This document shows, in pieces, positions 1-7,673 of a DNA stretch of 64,000 nucleotides (positions are counted from its first letter, which is position 1; every line of letters starts with the position of its first letter). The stretch lies in NCBI GenBank assembly GCA_030247855.1, contig JAPDRN010000054.1:1-64000 (forward strand), written 5' to 3'. The notes beneath the pieces were generated by a model. The model worked only from the letters and a program-made list of their open reading frames with translations, was not told the origin of the DNA and did not search any database. This stretch comes from Knufia peltigerae. Taxonomy: Eukaryota > Ascomycota > Eurotiomycetes > Chaetothyriales > Trichomeriaceae. Both the position numbers and the translations under genes were made by a program.

Positions 1-1
1 C

Positions 2-190
2 AACATCAAGGACCACAAGCGCTTCGCCGACGTGGTCAGGGCCGCCTTCGGCCAACGCCGCAAGACCCTGCGCAATGCCCTGAACAACGTGGTCAGCGCC
101 GAGCAGTTCGTGGCCGCCGGCGTGCGTCCCGATGCCCGCGCCGAACAGCTGGACGTGGCTGAATTCATCGCTTTGGCCAATGCCACCTGA
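2..190 (+). CDS. rsmA: 16S rRNA dimethyladenosine transferase RsmA (KsgA), C-terminal end
   Basis: Partial gene cut by the left edge; the last 62 codons and a TGA stop are present. RsmA dimethylates two adjacent adenosines near the 3' end of 16S rRNA during small-subunit maturation. The visible part is the helical C-terminal domain, with the family-typical stretch [13 protein letters not shown] followed by a short acidic tail ending EFIALANAT. The next genes are apaG and apaH, and ksgA-apaG-apaH is a classical proteobacterial operon order, which supports the call. The catalytic SAM-binding domain lies outside the window. Confidence 0.9.
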   Translation, partial: NIKDHKRFADVVRAAFGQRRKTLRNALNNVVSAEQFVAAGVRPDARAEQLDVAEFIALANAT

Positions 191-203
191 TTACACTGCC
201 GGT

Positions 204-587
204 ATGGAAGACGCTGACGTTTATGCCATCTCCGTCGAAGTCGCGCCGCGCTTCCTCGACGACCAATCCGCGCCGGAAGACGGTCGCTATGCGTTCGCCT
301 ATACGATCCGCATCCACAACCAGGGCCGCGTTGCCGCGCGCCTGGTCGCACGCCATTGGCGCATCACCGATGCCAATGGCCGCGTCGAGCATGTCGATGG
401 CGATGGCGTGATCGGCGAACAGCCGCGACTGCGTCCGGGTGAAGACTTCCATTACACCTCAGGTGTCATGCTCGGCACCGAGCACGGCACGATGCAGGGC
501 CATTACGACATGGTGGCCGACGATGGCACTGAATTCGCCGCGCCGGTCGCACCCTTCGTGCTGGCCATCCCGCGCACCCTGCACTGA
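204..587 (+). CDS. apaG: ApaG protein (DUF525)
   Basis: Starting at ATG 204 gives 127 aa, the usual ApaG length in this family; ATG 180 in the same frame would add 8 residues and overlap rsmA. ApaG is a small immunoglobulin-like beta-sandwich protein of the DUF525 family; its bacterial role is still unclear (magnesium/cobalt phenotypes were reported for apaG mutants). Family features visible are [11 protein letters not shown], the LRPG turn, FHYTSG and the C-terminal MQGHYDMV block. It lies between rsmA and apaH, with 15 bases before apaH. No convincing ribosome-binding site precedes either candidate start, so the exact N-terminus is uncertain. Confidence 0.9.
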   Translation: MEDADVYAISVEVAPRFLDDQSAPEDGRYAFAYTIRIHNQGRVAARLVARHWRITDANGRVEHVDGDGVIGEQPRLRPGEDFHYTSGVMLGTEHGTMQGHYDMVADDGTEFAAPVAPFVLAIPRTLH

Positions 588-602
588 CACGGAGGCCGAA
601 CG

Positions 603-1628
603 ATGAGTGTATGGGCGATCGGCGACCTGCAAGGCTGCTATGACGTAACCCAGCGCCTGCTGGAGAAGATCCGGTTCGATCCGGCGCAGGACACCCTGTG
701 GTTCTGCGGCGACCTGGTCAACCGCGGTGGACAGTCACTGGAAACGCTGCGGCTGGTGCATTCGCTGCGCGAACACAGCGTGGTGGTGCTCGGTAACCAC
801 GATCTTTCCCTGCTGGCCGTCGGTGCGCGTACCGAAGAGGAACAGCGCAAGGTCAACCCGGATCTGCTGCGCATCGTCCAGGCCGAAGACCGGGATGTAC
901 TGCTGGACTGGCTGCGCCTGCAGAAACTGGTGCACGTGGACCGCGAACTGGGCTGGATGATGGTGCATGCCGGCCTGGCGCCGAAGTGGACCACGCAGAT
1001 GGCCGAGAAGCATGCGGCCGAAGTCGAGGTGCAGCTGCACGGCGCCGGCTACCGCAAGCTGTTCCGCAACATGTACGGCGACAAGCCCAGCTGGGCGCCC
1101 AACCTGACCGGCTACGAGCGCTCGCGGGCAATCATCAACGTGCTGACGCGCATGCGCTACTGCACCTCGCGCGGCCGTATCGGCATCGAGGACAAGGGCA
1201 CGCCGGGCACCCAGGAACAGGGGCTGTATCCCTGGTTCGAAGTGCCGGGCCGGGTCGAGCGCGACCTGAAGGTGGTCTGTGGTCACTGGTCCGCGCTCGG
1301 CCTGACCATCACCCAGGGCATCCACGCGATCGACACTGGCGCTGTATGGGGTGGCAAACTCACCGCGATCCAGCTCGACACCGATGAGCTGCGCGTCGTG
1401 CAGGTACCGGGACGCGACGTGCCGGCACCCGTCGCCAACGCGCGGCCGCCTGCGCGGCCCGCACACGAGCGCACTGCAGGGCAAGGCAAGGACGGCGGCC
1501 AGGGCAACGGCAATGCTGCAACGGCTGGCGCCCCCGGCAACCGTGGTCCGCGCCGGCGCCGCCGCCGTGGTGGTGGTGGTGGTAGCGGTGGCGGCAACAA
1601 CAACAACGGCGCGCCTCCTTCGGCATGA
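603..1628 (+). CDS. apaH: Symmetrical bis(5'-nucleosyl)-tetraphosphatase ApaH with Arg/Gly-rich tail
   Basis: Hydrolyses diadenosine tetraphosphate (Ap4A) to two ADP, controlling the alarmone and the Np4 caps on RNA. The calcineurin-type metallophosphatase motifs are intact: GDLQGC (residues 7-12), GDLVNRG (36-42) and GNHD (64-67). A GGAGG ribosome-binding site precedes ATG 603. The protein is 341 aa against about 280 for the E. coli enzyme; the extra C-terminal 60 residues are Pro/Ala-, then Arg- (six in a row), Gly- and Asn-rich, low in complexity and probably disordered. The stop TGA overlaps the start of the next gene (ATGA), so the two are probably translationally coupled. Confidence 0.96.
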   Translation: MSVWAIGDLQGCYDVTQRLLEKIRFDPAQDTLWFCGDLVNRGGQSLETLRLVHSLREHSVVVLGNHDLSLLAVGARTEEEQRKVNPDLLRIVQAEDRDVLLDWLRLQKLVHVDRELGWMMVHAGLAPKWTTQMAEKHAAEVEVQLHGAGYRKLFRNMYGDKPSWAPNLTGYERSRAIINVLTRMRYCTSRGRIGIEDKGTPGTQEQGLYPWFEVPGRVERDLKVVCGHWSALGLTITQGIHAIDTGAVWGGKLTAIQLDTDELRVVQVPGRDVPAPVANARPPARPAHERTAGQGKDGGQGNGNAATAGAPGNRGPRRRRRRGGGGGSGGGNNNNGAPPSA

Positions 1629-2281
1629 AGCCGGGCAACCGCGCACCATGGACGGTGCTGCTGCTGACGCTGGCCCTGGCCAGCGGCTGCCAGCCAACGT
1701 CGTCGCCAGCGACCGCCGGCGCTGACAAGTCCGCCGCCTCTGCAACGGCACCGACACTCTCGCCACCGTTGGTCGCAGCCGCGCGCGCGCAGATCGGCAT
1801 CACCACCCGCTACGACCCTGCCTATCAGGTGCTGGCCTACCCCGGTGGCGACGTGCCCGCTGATCGCGGCGTATGCACCGACGTAGTGGTCCGCGCCCTG
1901 CGTACGCAAGGGCTGGACCTGCAGGTCCGCGTCAACGAAGACATGCGCGCTGATTTCAGCGCCTATCCGGCACTGTGGGGACTTTCACGACCGGACCGGA
2001 ACATCGACCATCGGCGCGTGCCCAACCTGATGCGCTGGTTCGATCGCCAGGGCTGGCAGCAGCCGATCAGTGCCCGCGCCAGCGATTTCGCTGCCGGCGA
2101 CATCGTGGCCTGGAAGCTCAACGGCAACGGCCTGCTGCACGTGGGTATCGTCTCCGACCGGCACCTGGCCGATGGCACCCCGCTGGTACTGCACAACATC
2201 GCGCGCGGTACGCGGGAAGAGAACCTGCTGTTCCAGCACGCGATCATTGGGCATTACCGGATGCCGCAAACGATCCTGTAG
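1625..2281 (+). CDS. DUF1287 family lipoprotein (YijF-like)
   Basis: A 218-residue exported protein. The N-terminus is a lipoprotein signal with lipobox LASGC (Cys22), followed by a Ser/Thr/Ala linker. The remainder matches the DUF1287 family: a RGVCTDVVVRAL segment with a conserved Cys and a later GLLHVGIVSD segment with a His, an arrangement that resembles NlpC/P60-type cysteine peptidases. That similarity suggests, but does not prove, action on peptidoglycan. It overlaps apaH by 4 nt. Its stop is TAG in a GTAG context at the foot of a small palindrome (GCGCCG/CGGCGC), and it converges on folA with only 8 bases between the two stops. Confidence 0.85.
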   Translation: MKPGNRAPWTVLLLTLALASGCQPTSSPATAGADKSAASATAPTLSPPLVAAARAQIGITTRYDPAYQVLAYPGGDVPADRGVCTDVVVRALRTQGLDLQVRVNEDMRADFSAYPALWGLSRPDRNIDHRRVPNLMRWFDRQGWQQPISARASDFAAGDIVAWKLNGNGLLHVGIVSDRHLADGTPLVLHNIARGTREENLLFQHAIIGHYRMPQTIL

Positions 2282-2289
2282 CGCCGTGA

Positions 2290-2781
2290 TCAGCGGCGCA
2301 CGTAATGTACGAAGCGGAACGCGTAGGCGTGGCGTTCGTCAGTCGGGTGCGGCTCGCTGCTCACTTCCTGCCAGTCCTGCGCGTCCACCTCGGGGAAATG
2401 GGTGTCGGCGGGGACTTCGGCGTCGACCCAGGTCAGATACAGGTCGCTGGCCTGGTCCAGCAGCTGATGGAAGATCTCACCACCGCCGATGATGCACAGT
2501 TCGCTGGCACCCTCGCCTTCCGCAATCGCTTTCGCCTCGTCCAGCGAGGCCACCGCACGCATGCCCTCGAACGGCACCTGGCCGCTGCGGGTCAGCACCA
2601 GGTTGGTCCGCCCCGGCAGCACGCGGCCGATCGATTCGGCGGTCTTGCGCCCCATCAGGATCGGCTTGCCCAGGGTCAGTGCCTTGAAGTGCTTGAAGTC
2701 GTCCGGCAGATGCCAGGGCATGGCATTGCCCTGGCCGATGCCGCGATTGCGATCCAGTGCAACGATCATTGAAAGTTTCAT
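2290..2781 (-). CDS. folA: Dihydrofolate reductase
   Basis: Reduces dihydrofolate to tetrahydrofolate with NADPH; target of trimethoprim. The 163-aa protein has the normal chromosomal length and motifs: VALDRNRGIGQGNAMPWHLP at the N-terminus, the substrate-binding acidic residue in LPDDFKHFK, the NADPH-binding GRKTAESIG region, and IIGGGEIF. A strong GAGGAGG site precedes the ATG. It is the last gene of the minus-strand series lgt-thyA-hypothetical-folA, so the thymidylate synthase that makes dihydrofolate and the reductase that recycles it are expressed together. No sign of a transferred resistance allele. Confidence 0.97.
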   Translation of the reverse strand: MKLSMIVALDRNRGIGQGNAMPWHLPDDFKHFKALTLGKPILMGRKTAESIGRVLPGRTNLVLTRSGQVPFEGMRAVASLDEAKAIAEGEGASELCIIGGGEIFHQLLDQASDLYLTWVDAEVPADTHFPEVDAQDWQEVSSEPHPTDERHAYAFRFVHYVRR

Positions 2782-2793
2782 GGTGCGGCCTCC

Positions 2794-3357
2794 TCAGCCG
2801 GCATCGATCTGCAGGCGTCTACAGGCCTCGTTGGCGGCACCGGCCGCGCGCAGCGCCGCAGCCAGCGCCGGGTTCGACGTGGAATTCTCGTCCAGGCCTT
2901 CGAGGATCTTCTGCATCTGCGCGTCCTCGATCTCCTTCAGGCCCGGTCCCGACAGGATGTCGCTGGACAGCGTGGCAACGTCGGTGCTGCCGCTGCGCGC
3001 CAGGAATCGCTGCAGATCCTTGCTGGAATAAACCATCGCCAGGCGCTGCTCAAGCTCATGCTGGTAGGCGGGCTCTTCGATGCCAGCCTTCAGGTGCTCG
3101 GCCATCGCCGCGTACATGCCGGTCACCGCCTCGCGCACCTGCGCCTGGCAGCCGGCCGGCATGTCGCCGGGCAATGGGGCGCTGCCATCAAGTGTCCGGA
3201 CGAAGGCCTGCAATTCCCCGCGCATGTGCTGGTGCACGATCTGCTCGTTGACCTGCCGGGCCAATGCGAGGGTGTCTGCAGGCGCCGCCTGGGCCAGGCT
3301 CAGCGGCGCCAGACCGGCCAACGCCAGCAGCGCCGCAAGGCGTGGCCGCGCACTCAT
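2794..3357 (-). CDS. Hypothetical secreted protein between thyA and folA
   Basis: I do not recognise a named family with confidence. The 187 residues begin with a clear Sec signal peptide ([20 protein letters not shown]), so the product is probably periplasmic. The mature part is mostly helical, with Gln-rich and Glu-rich stretches and two cysteines (in AGCQAQV and NEACRRL) that could form a disulfide. It vaguely resembles DUF2059-type periplasmic proteins, but the defining residues are not obvious. Its ATG overlaps the thyA stop (ATGA) and folA follows after 12 bases, so it is cotranscribed with folate genes although an exported protein has no evident role there. Confidence 0.75.
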   Translation of the reverse strand: MSARPRLAALLALAGLAPLSLAQAAPADTLALARQVNEQIVHQHMRGELQAFVRTLDGSAPLPGDMPAGCQAQVREAVTGMYAAMAEHLKAGIEEPAYQHELEQRLAMVYSSKDLQRFLARSGSTDVATLSSDILSGPGLKEIEDAQMQKILEGLDENSTSNPALAAALRAAGAANEACRRLQIDAG

Positions 3358-4148
3358 ACCGCCACCGGCGCCTTGATCGCCGGATGCGGATCGTAGCCAT
3401 CAATGCGGATGTCGTTGAACTGGAAGCCGAACAGATCGGTCACCTCCGGGTTCAGCCACAACTTCGGCAGCGCGCGCGGTTCACGCGACAGCTGCTCGCG
3501 GGCCTGCTCGAAGTGGTTCGAATACAGGTGCGCATCGCCCAGCGTGTGCACGAAATCGCCGACGCCCAGACCGGTGGCCTGCGCCACCATGTGGGTCAGC
3601 AGTGCGTAGCTGGCGATATTGAACGGCACGCCGAGGAAAATGTCGCCACTGCGCTGGTACAGCTGGCAGCTGAGCTTGCCGTCGACCACGTAGAACTGGA
3701 ACAGGTTGTGGCACGGCATCAACGCCATCTGCGAAAGCTCGCCCACGTTCCAGGCACTGACCACCAGCCGCCGCGAATCCGGATTGCGCTGGATCTCCTC
3801 CACCAGCCACTGCATCTGGTCGATCTCGCCGCCGTTGGCCGTGGCCCAGCTGCGCCACTGCTTGCCGTATACCGGGCCGAGGTCACCGTTCTCATCGGCC
3901 CACTCGTCCCAGATGCGCACCTGGTTGTCCTTCAGATAACCGATGTTGGTATCGCCCTTCAGGAACCACAGCAGCTCGTGGATGATCGAGCGCAGGTGCA
4001 GCTTCTTGGTGGTGACCAACGGGAAGCCGTCGTTGAGGTTGAAGCGCATCTGCCAACCGAACACGCTGCGGGTGCCGGTACCGGTGCGGTCGCTCTTCTC
4101 CGCGCCGTGTTCGAGCACATGCGAGAGCAGGTCCAGGTAGGCCTTCAT
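3354..4148 (-). CDS. thyA: Thymidylate synthase
   Basis: Converts dUMP to dTMP using methylene-tetrahydrofolate, producing dihydrofolate. Starting at ATG 4148 gives 264 aa, identical in length to E. coli ThyA, and the start overlaps the lgt stop by 4 nt; a longer in-frame reading upstream is only the shadow of lgt. The catalytic cysteine lies at position 146 in [11 protein letters not shown], with the phosphate-binding RRLVVSAWN region before it and LYQRSGD after it. The gene is coupled at both ends (ATGA overlaps), forming a lgt-thyA-X-folA unit. Confidence 0.98.
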   Translation of the reverse strand: MKAYLDLLSHVLEHGAEKSDRTGTGTRSVFGWQMRFNLNDGFPLVTTKKLHLRSIIHELLWFLKGDTNIGYLKDNQVRIWDEWADENGDLGPVYGKQWRSWATANGGEIDQMQWLVEEIQRNPDSRRLVVSAWNVGELSQMALMPCHNLFQFYVVDGKLSCQLYQRSGDIFLGVPFNIASYALLTHMVAQATGLGVGDFVHTLGDAHLYSNHFEQAREQLSREPRALPKLWLNPEVTDLFGFQFNDIRIDGYDPHPAIKAPVAV

Positions 4149-5032
4149 GCCTTGCCCTCCGCCGCCACCAGCGGCTGCGGCTGCAGCACCGGCGCGCGGC
4201 GCGACATCACCAGCAGCACCAGGCCAAAGGCGATCAGCGGCACGCACAGGATCTGGCCCTTGGTCAGCCAGCCGAAGGCCACATAGACGCCGTTGTCGGG
4301 CATGCGCACGAACTCGACGGCGAAGCGGAAGATGCCATACAGCAGCGCGAACAGGCCGCCGATGAGATAGCGATGGCGCGGCTTGGCCGACACCGTCCAC
4401 AACACCGCGAACATCACCAGCCCTTCCAACAGCGCTTCATACAGCTGCGAGGGATGGCGGGCGAACTGGTTGAGCGCACCACTGGCGAACTGCGACTGCA
4501 GGGTGGCGTGGTCGAGCTGGTTCAGCGGCGCCGGCAGGCCGGACGGGAACACCACGCCCCAGCTGCCGCCGGTGTACTTGCCCCACAGTTCGGCACCGAT
4601 GAAGTTGCCGATGCGGCCAAAGCCCAGGCCCAGCGGTACCAGCGGCGCCATGAAATCCATGGTGTCGAAGAAATGCAGCGCATGCTTGCGCGACCACCAC
4701 CAGCAGGCCGCGATCACGCCGAGCAGGCCGCCGTGGAAGCTCATGCCGCCATCCCACACCTTGAACAGCAGCAGCGGGTTGTGCAGGAAATCGCCCAGCG
4801 CGTAGAACAGCATGTAGCCGATGCGGCCGCCCAGCACCACGCCGAGCATGGCGTAGAACAGCAGGTCGGAGAAGCCGTTGGCATCGACGCCCGGCAGGCG
4901 CCCGTCGGCGATCCGCTTGCGCCCCAACAGCCAGGCGGCGGTGAAACCGAGCAGGTACATGATGCCGTACCAGTGCACCTTGATCGGTCCCAACGAGAGG
5001 GCGATGGGGTCGATGTCGTGGAAATAGATCAT
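4145..5032 (-). CDS. lgt: Prolipoprotein diacylglyceryl transferase
   Basis: Inner-membrane enzyme that transfers diacylglycerol from phosphatidylglycerol to the lipobox cysteine of prolipoproteins, the first step of lipoprotein maturation. The 295 residues contain about seven hydrophobic helices, the HGGLLG segment with the catalytic His, and the Lgt signature [13 protein letters not shown]. Linkage of lgt to thyA is widespread in proteobacteria. Several candidate substrates lie nearby in the window: the LemA homologue and the DUF1287 protein both carry lipoboxes. Confidence 0.97.
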   Translation of the reverse strand: MIYFHDIDPIALSLGPIKVHWYGIMYLLGFTAAWLLGRKRIADGRLPGVDANGFSDLLFYAMLGVVLGGRIGYMLFYALGDFLHNPLLLFKVWDGGMSFHGGLLGVIAACWWWSRKHALHFFDTMDFMAPLVPLGLGFGRIGNFIGAELWGKYTGGSWGVVFPSGLPAPLNQLDHATLQSQFASGALNQFARHPSQLYEALLEGLVMFAVLWTVSAKPRHRYLIGGLFALLYGIFRFAVEFVRMPDNGVYVAFGWLTKGQILCVPLIAFGLVLLVMSRRAPVLQPQPLVAAEGKA

Positions 5033-5116
5033 GAAGGGCGCCTTGCAGGGATGCCGATATTCTAGCGCCGCCCGGGAGCGGCCTCGTGGTGGCCGCCGTC
5101 GCCCGATTGCCGGGCT

Positions 5117-5611
5117 TCAGCCCAGGATCTGCGGCGTGTCCGGCAGGCCGTTCTGATCGGACCGCGCCGAGGCCGGAAAGTGCCCTTCCAGCAGGGAGGA
5201 AACCTCGTCGATGGCATCGCGCAGCGCCGCCACCGGCTGCGAGCCGCGCAGGCCTTCGCGCAGATGCGTGCAGACCCGCTGCCATTGCTCGGGCGCGACC
5301 CGCCCCTGCAGGCCGCGGTCGGCGACGATCTCGATGGCATGGTCGGCCAGCAGCAGGTAGATCAGCACGCCGTTGTTGTGCGCGGTATCCCAGGTGCGCA
5401 GGCGCGCGAAGGCATGCTCGGCCGCCTGCCGCGGGGTGACCTTGTGCCACAGCGCGTGCAGCGGCAGATCGGCCTCGACCGCGAACATCACCTGGCCACC
5501 ATGGCGCTGCTCGCCGGCGGCGATCGCCTCGGTGATCGCCTGCAGCGCGGCCGGCGGGAACGCCCGCCGTACCGATGGCGAAAACAGATGCCTGCACAGA
5601 CGTTGGATCAT
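5117..5611 (-). CDS. TPM domain protein, soluble paralogue
   Basis: Starting at ATG 5611 gives 164 aa. The sequence matches the TPM/TLP18.3 (Psb32) fold: QRHGGQVMFAVEADLP near the N-terminus, RLRTWDTAHNNGVLIYLLLADH in the middle and IVADRGLQGRV. Unlike its upstream neighbour it has no signal peptide, no transmembrane segment and no glycine-rich tail, so it is predicted cytoplasmic. Its ATG overlaps the TGA of the upstream TPM gene by one base (TGATG). The lemA-TPM-TPM arrangement is common in proteobacteria and suggests a shared envelope-associated role that is not biochemically defined. Confidence 0.85.
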   Translation of the reverse strand: MIQRLCRHLFSPSVRRAFPPAALQAITEAIAAGEQRHGGQVMFAVEADLPLHALWHKVTPRQAAEHAFARLRTWDTAHNNGVLIYLLLADHAIEIVADRGLQGRVAPEQWQRVCTHLREGLRGSQPVAALRDAIDEVSSLLEGHFPASARSDQNGLPDTPQILG

Positions 5612-6495
5612 CACCAGCCTCCCGAGGCGCCGCCGCCGCCGGAACGGCCACCCCCGCCGCCCCAGCCGCCGCCACCGCCAAATCCACCACCGCCGCCGAA
5701 ACCGCCGCCACCCCAACTGCCTCCGCCCCAACCGCCACCGCCGGCGAAGCGCCCCGGATGGCCGGACAGCATCGCCACCACCAGGCCAACCACGCCGGCC
5801 AGGCCACTGGCCAGCAGTGTGGAGGTGAACAGGAAAGCGGCGACCGCCGCACCGGCGCCACCGAGCAGGCCGCGCAGCGGACGCGGTACCCGCGAGAACA
5901 CGCCACGCAGGATGCTGCCGGCGAACACGCCGATGAACAACGCCAGGAACCAGGTATCGCCACCGCCCTCGGACGCGCGTCCCTGCTGGCTGCTGACCGG
6001 CGCCGGCAGCGGCTCGCCGTCGATGATCTTCACCAGCATCGCCGTGGCGTCGGTGATGCCACCGGCATAGTCGTTGGCGCGGAAGCGTGGCACCAGGTAT
6101 TCCTGGATCACCCGGTTGGCGATCGCATCGGGAATGGCGCCTTCCAGGCCATAGCCCGGTTCAATGCGCACCCGCCGATCGTCCTTGGCCACTACCAGCA
6201 GCACGCCGTCATCCACGCCCTTGCGACCGATCTGCCACTGGTCGAACACCCGGGTGGTGTACTGGGCGATGTCTTCCGGCTGCGTGGTCGGCACCACCAG
6301 CACCTGCATCTGGCTGCCCTTGCGCTGCTGCAGGTCCAACGCCTGCTCCACCAGCGCCTGCTTCTGTGCGGCGTCCAGGGTGCCGGTGGTATCGACCACC
6401 GGCGAATCCAGCGCCGGGATGGGCGCCAGCGTCTGCGCCTGCACGCCCAACGGCAGCCACAACAGCAGGGCCAGCAGTGTGGCGGCCAGGCGCAT
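5611..6495 (-). CDS. TPM domain membrane protein with glycine-rich tail (YgcG-like)
   Basis: A 294-residue protein with a Sec signal peptide (cleavage near GVQAQ), a TPM domain at about residues 25-150 (DTTGTLDAAQKQALVEQ, GVDDGVLLVVAKDDRR, EPGYGLEGAIPDA), two hydrophobic helices (about 178-225) and a low-complexity tail of roughly 55 residues made almost only of Gly, Trp, Ser and Phe. This is the YgcG-type architecture: periplasmic TPM domain, membrane anchor, glycine-rich end. TPM domains have been linked to phosphatase or photosystem-repair roles in other lineages; none is proven here. It lies 3 bases after lemA and is coupled to the second TPM gene downstream. Confidence 0.9.
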   Translation of the reverse strand: MRLAATLLALLLWLPLGVQAQTLAPIPALDSPVVDTTGTLDAAQKQALVEQALDLQQRKGSQMQVLVVPTTQPEDIAQYTTRVFDQWQIGRKGVDDGVLLVVAKDDRRVRIEPGYGLEGAIPDAIANRVIQEYLVPRFRANDYAGGITDATAMLVKIIDGEPLPAPVSSQQGRASEGGGDTWFLALFIGVFAGSILRGVFSRVPRPLRGLLGGAGAAVAAFLFTSTLLASGLAGVVGLVVAMLSGHPGRFAGGGGWGGGSWGGGGFGGGGGFGGGGGWGGGGGRSGGGGASGGW

Positions 6496-6498
6496 CGG

Positions 6499-7116
6499 TC
6501 AGTGGCCCGGGGCCGGGGCTGGCTGCTGCGGCGCGTTGCCGAAATCAACCGCCGGCGCGTTGGAGATCTGCGCTTCGTTTTCCACGGTGAAGTTCGGCTT
6601 GGGCTGGTAGCCGAAGATCTTGGCGGTGATCAACTGCGGGAACGAGCGGATGTAGGTGTTGTAGTCCTGCACCTGCTGGATGTAGCGGCCACGGGCGACG
6701 GTGATGCGGTTCTCGGTACCTTCCAGCTGCGCCTGCAGATCGCGGAAGTTCTGGTCGGACTTCAGCACCGGGTAGTTCTCGGTAACCACCAGCAGGCGCG
6801 ACAGCGCGCTGCCCAGTTCACCCTGGGCCTGCTGGAACTGCTTGAGCGAGGCTTCATCGTCGGCGTTGACGTTGATCTGGCCCACACGCGAACGGGCGTT
6901 GGTGACTTCAGTCAGCACGCGCTCTTCCTGGCTGGCAAAACCCTTCACGGTCTGCACCAGGTTGGGCACCAGGTCGGCGCGGCGCTTGTACTGGTTGAGC
7001 ACTTCGGACCAGCTGGCCTTGACCGCTTCGTCCTTCTGCTGGATGGCGTTGTAGCCGCAGCCGGACAGCAGGGAGGCCAGCAGCAACAGGGGAATGAGGC
7101 GGGTCAACAGGCGCAT
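6499..7116 (-). CDS. lemA: LemA family lipoprotein
   Basis: Starting at ATG 7116 gives 205 aa with a lipobox LLSGC (Cys20), so the protein is probably membrane anchored by lipidation rather than by the usual N-terminal helix. The LemA domain follows: NAIQQKDEAVKASWSEVLNQ, YKRRADLVPNLVQTVKG and the central alpha-helical bundle ending in RSFPQLITAKIFGY, with a Pro/Ala tail. LemA proteins are found next to TPM/YgcG genes in many bacteria; function unknown. This is the first gene of the three-gene unit, and its promoter must lie in the repeat-rich region upstream (7117-7673). Confidence 0.92.
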   Translation of the reverse strand: MRLLTRLIPLLLLASLLSGCGYNAIQQKDEAVKASWSEVLNQYKRRADLVPNLVQTVKGFASQEERVLTEVTNARSRVGQINVNADDEASLKQFQQAQGELGSALSRLLVVTENYPVLKSDQNFRDLQAQLEGTENRITVARGRYIQQVQDYNTYIRSFPQLITAKIFGYQPKPNFTVENEAQISNAPAVDFGNAPQQPAPAPGH

Positions 7117-7254
7117 GGCCAAGGCTCCGGGTGGACTGAGCGCCGAGCATGCCATGGTCGGTGTTAACGGGCGTGTGGAGAGTGTCGGCCGTCGTCGGCC
7201 ATCGGGCGCCGCCCCCTCCGCGGTGGTTATGTCTGCTGGATATCGGGGTGGGCC

Positions 7255-7350
7255 GGGAGGGTGAGTGGGCTGGGGGACGCCGTGAATACGTCCTTGTAGG
7301 CTCGGGCGCGCCATCCATGGCGCTTACGCCCCCAGCCCACTCACCCTCCC
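7255..7350. repeat. Large palindromic element A: unique 22-bp arms around a shared 52-nt core
   Basis: Arms 7255-7276 and 7329-7350 are perfect reverse complements (22 of 22). Between them, 7277-7328 is a 52-nt core containing GCGCCATCCATGGCGC. The core matches the reverse complement of that in element B at 46 of 52 positions, whereas the arms of A and B are unrelated in sequence. The left arm also has four G-tracts (GGG, GGG, GGG, GGGGG with loops of 1, 5 and 2), a canonical G-quadruplex pattern on the plus strand. Confidence 0.85.
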
Positions 7351-7424
7351 GACCATGGACGGTTTCCGGCACCGCAGGAAAGATCAAAAAAGAGCAAAAG
7401 CGAAAGCCCATGCTCCAAGCATTC

Positions 7425-7445
7425 GTGCCGACCAACGGTCGGCAC
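7425..7445. repeat. SMAG-like hairpin lacking the GTAG tip
   Basis: A 9-bp perfect inverted repeat, GTGCCGACC/GGTCGGCAC with a 3-nt spacer, like the stems of SMAG palindromes elsewhere in the window but with no GTAG or CTAC at either side. Probably a decayed copy. Confidence 0.5.
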
Positions 7446-7490
7446 CCACCATCAGCAGCAGGTTCCAATAGATCGCAGGAACCTGTCGAA

Positions 7491-7592
7491 GGCGGGGTGG
7501 GTCCGGTTGAGGGGGCGTGAGCGCCATGGATGGCGCGACCGAGGCTACATGGACGTATTTACGCCGTCCCCCTCAACCGGACCCACCCCGCC
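7491..7592. repeat. Large palindromic element B: unique 25-bp arms around the shared core, opposite orientation
   Basis: Arms 7491-7515 and 7568-7592 are perfect reverse complements (25 of 25). The core at 7516-7567 is the reverse complement of the element A core with six differences over 52 positions; GCGCCATGGATGGCGC is fully shared. Element B lies 140 bases from element A and points the other way, so the two cores form an inverted pair. Confidence 0.85.
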
Positions 7593-7673
7593 AACCCACG
7601 GAATGCAGGCTGTTGCTGTTGCTCTGGATTCTGCGGGTGCAGGGCTGCAAGCCCTGCCGGAACCCCACACCGT

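Larger units (their letters stand above)
7117..7673. other. 557-base non-coding region with palindromic elements
   Basis: No gene is supported between lemA and the MFS gene, which are both on the minus strand. The stretch holds two large palindromes with a shared core (7255-7350 and 7491-7592), a degenerate SMAG-like hairpin at 7425-7445 (GTGCCGACC/GGTCGGCAC) and a small dyad AGGTTCC/GGAACCT at 7460-7484. The open frames crossing it are read-through of the palindromes and have no ribosome-binding sites. The lemA promoter and the MFS terminator probably lie here, but no strong hexamers were seen. Confidence 0.7.

Noticed and set aside
7255..7592. Integron attC sites
   Set aside because: The arms lack the conserved core sites and bulges of attC, and no integrase or cassette genes are near.
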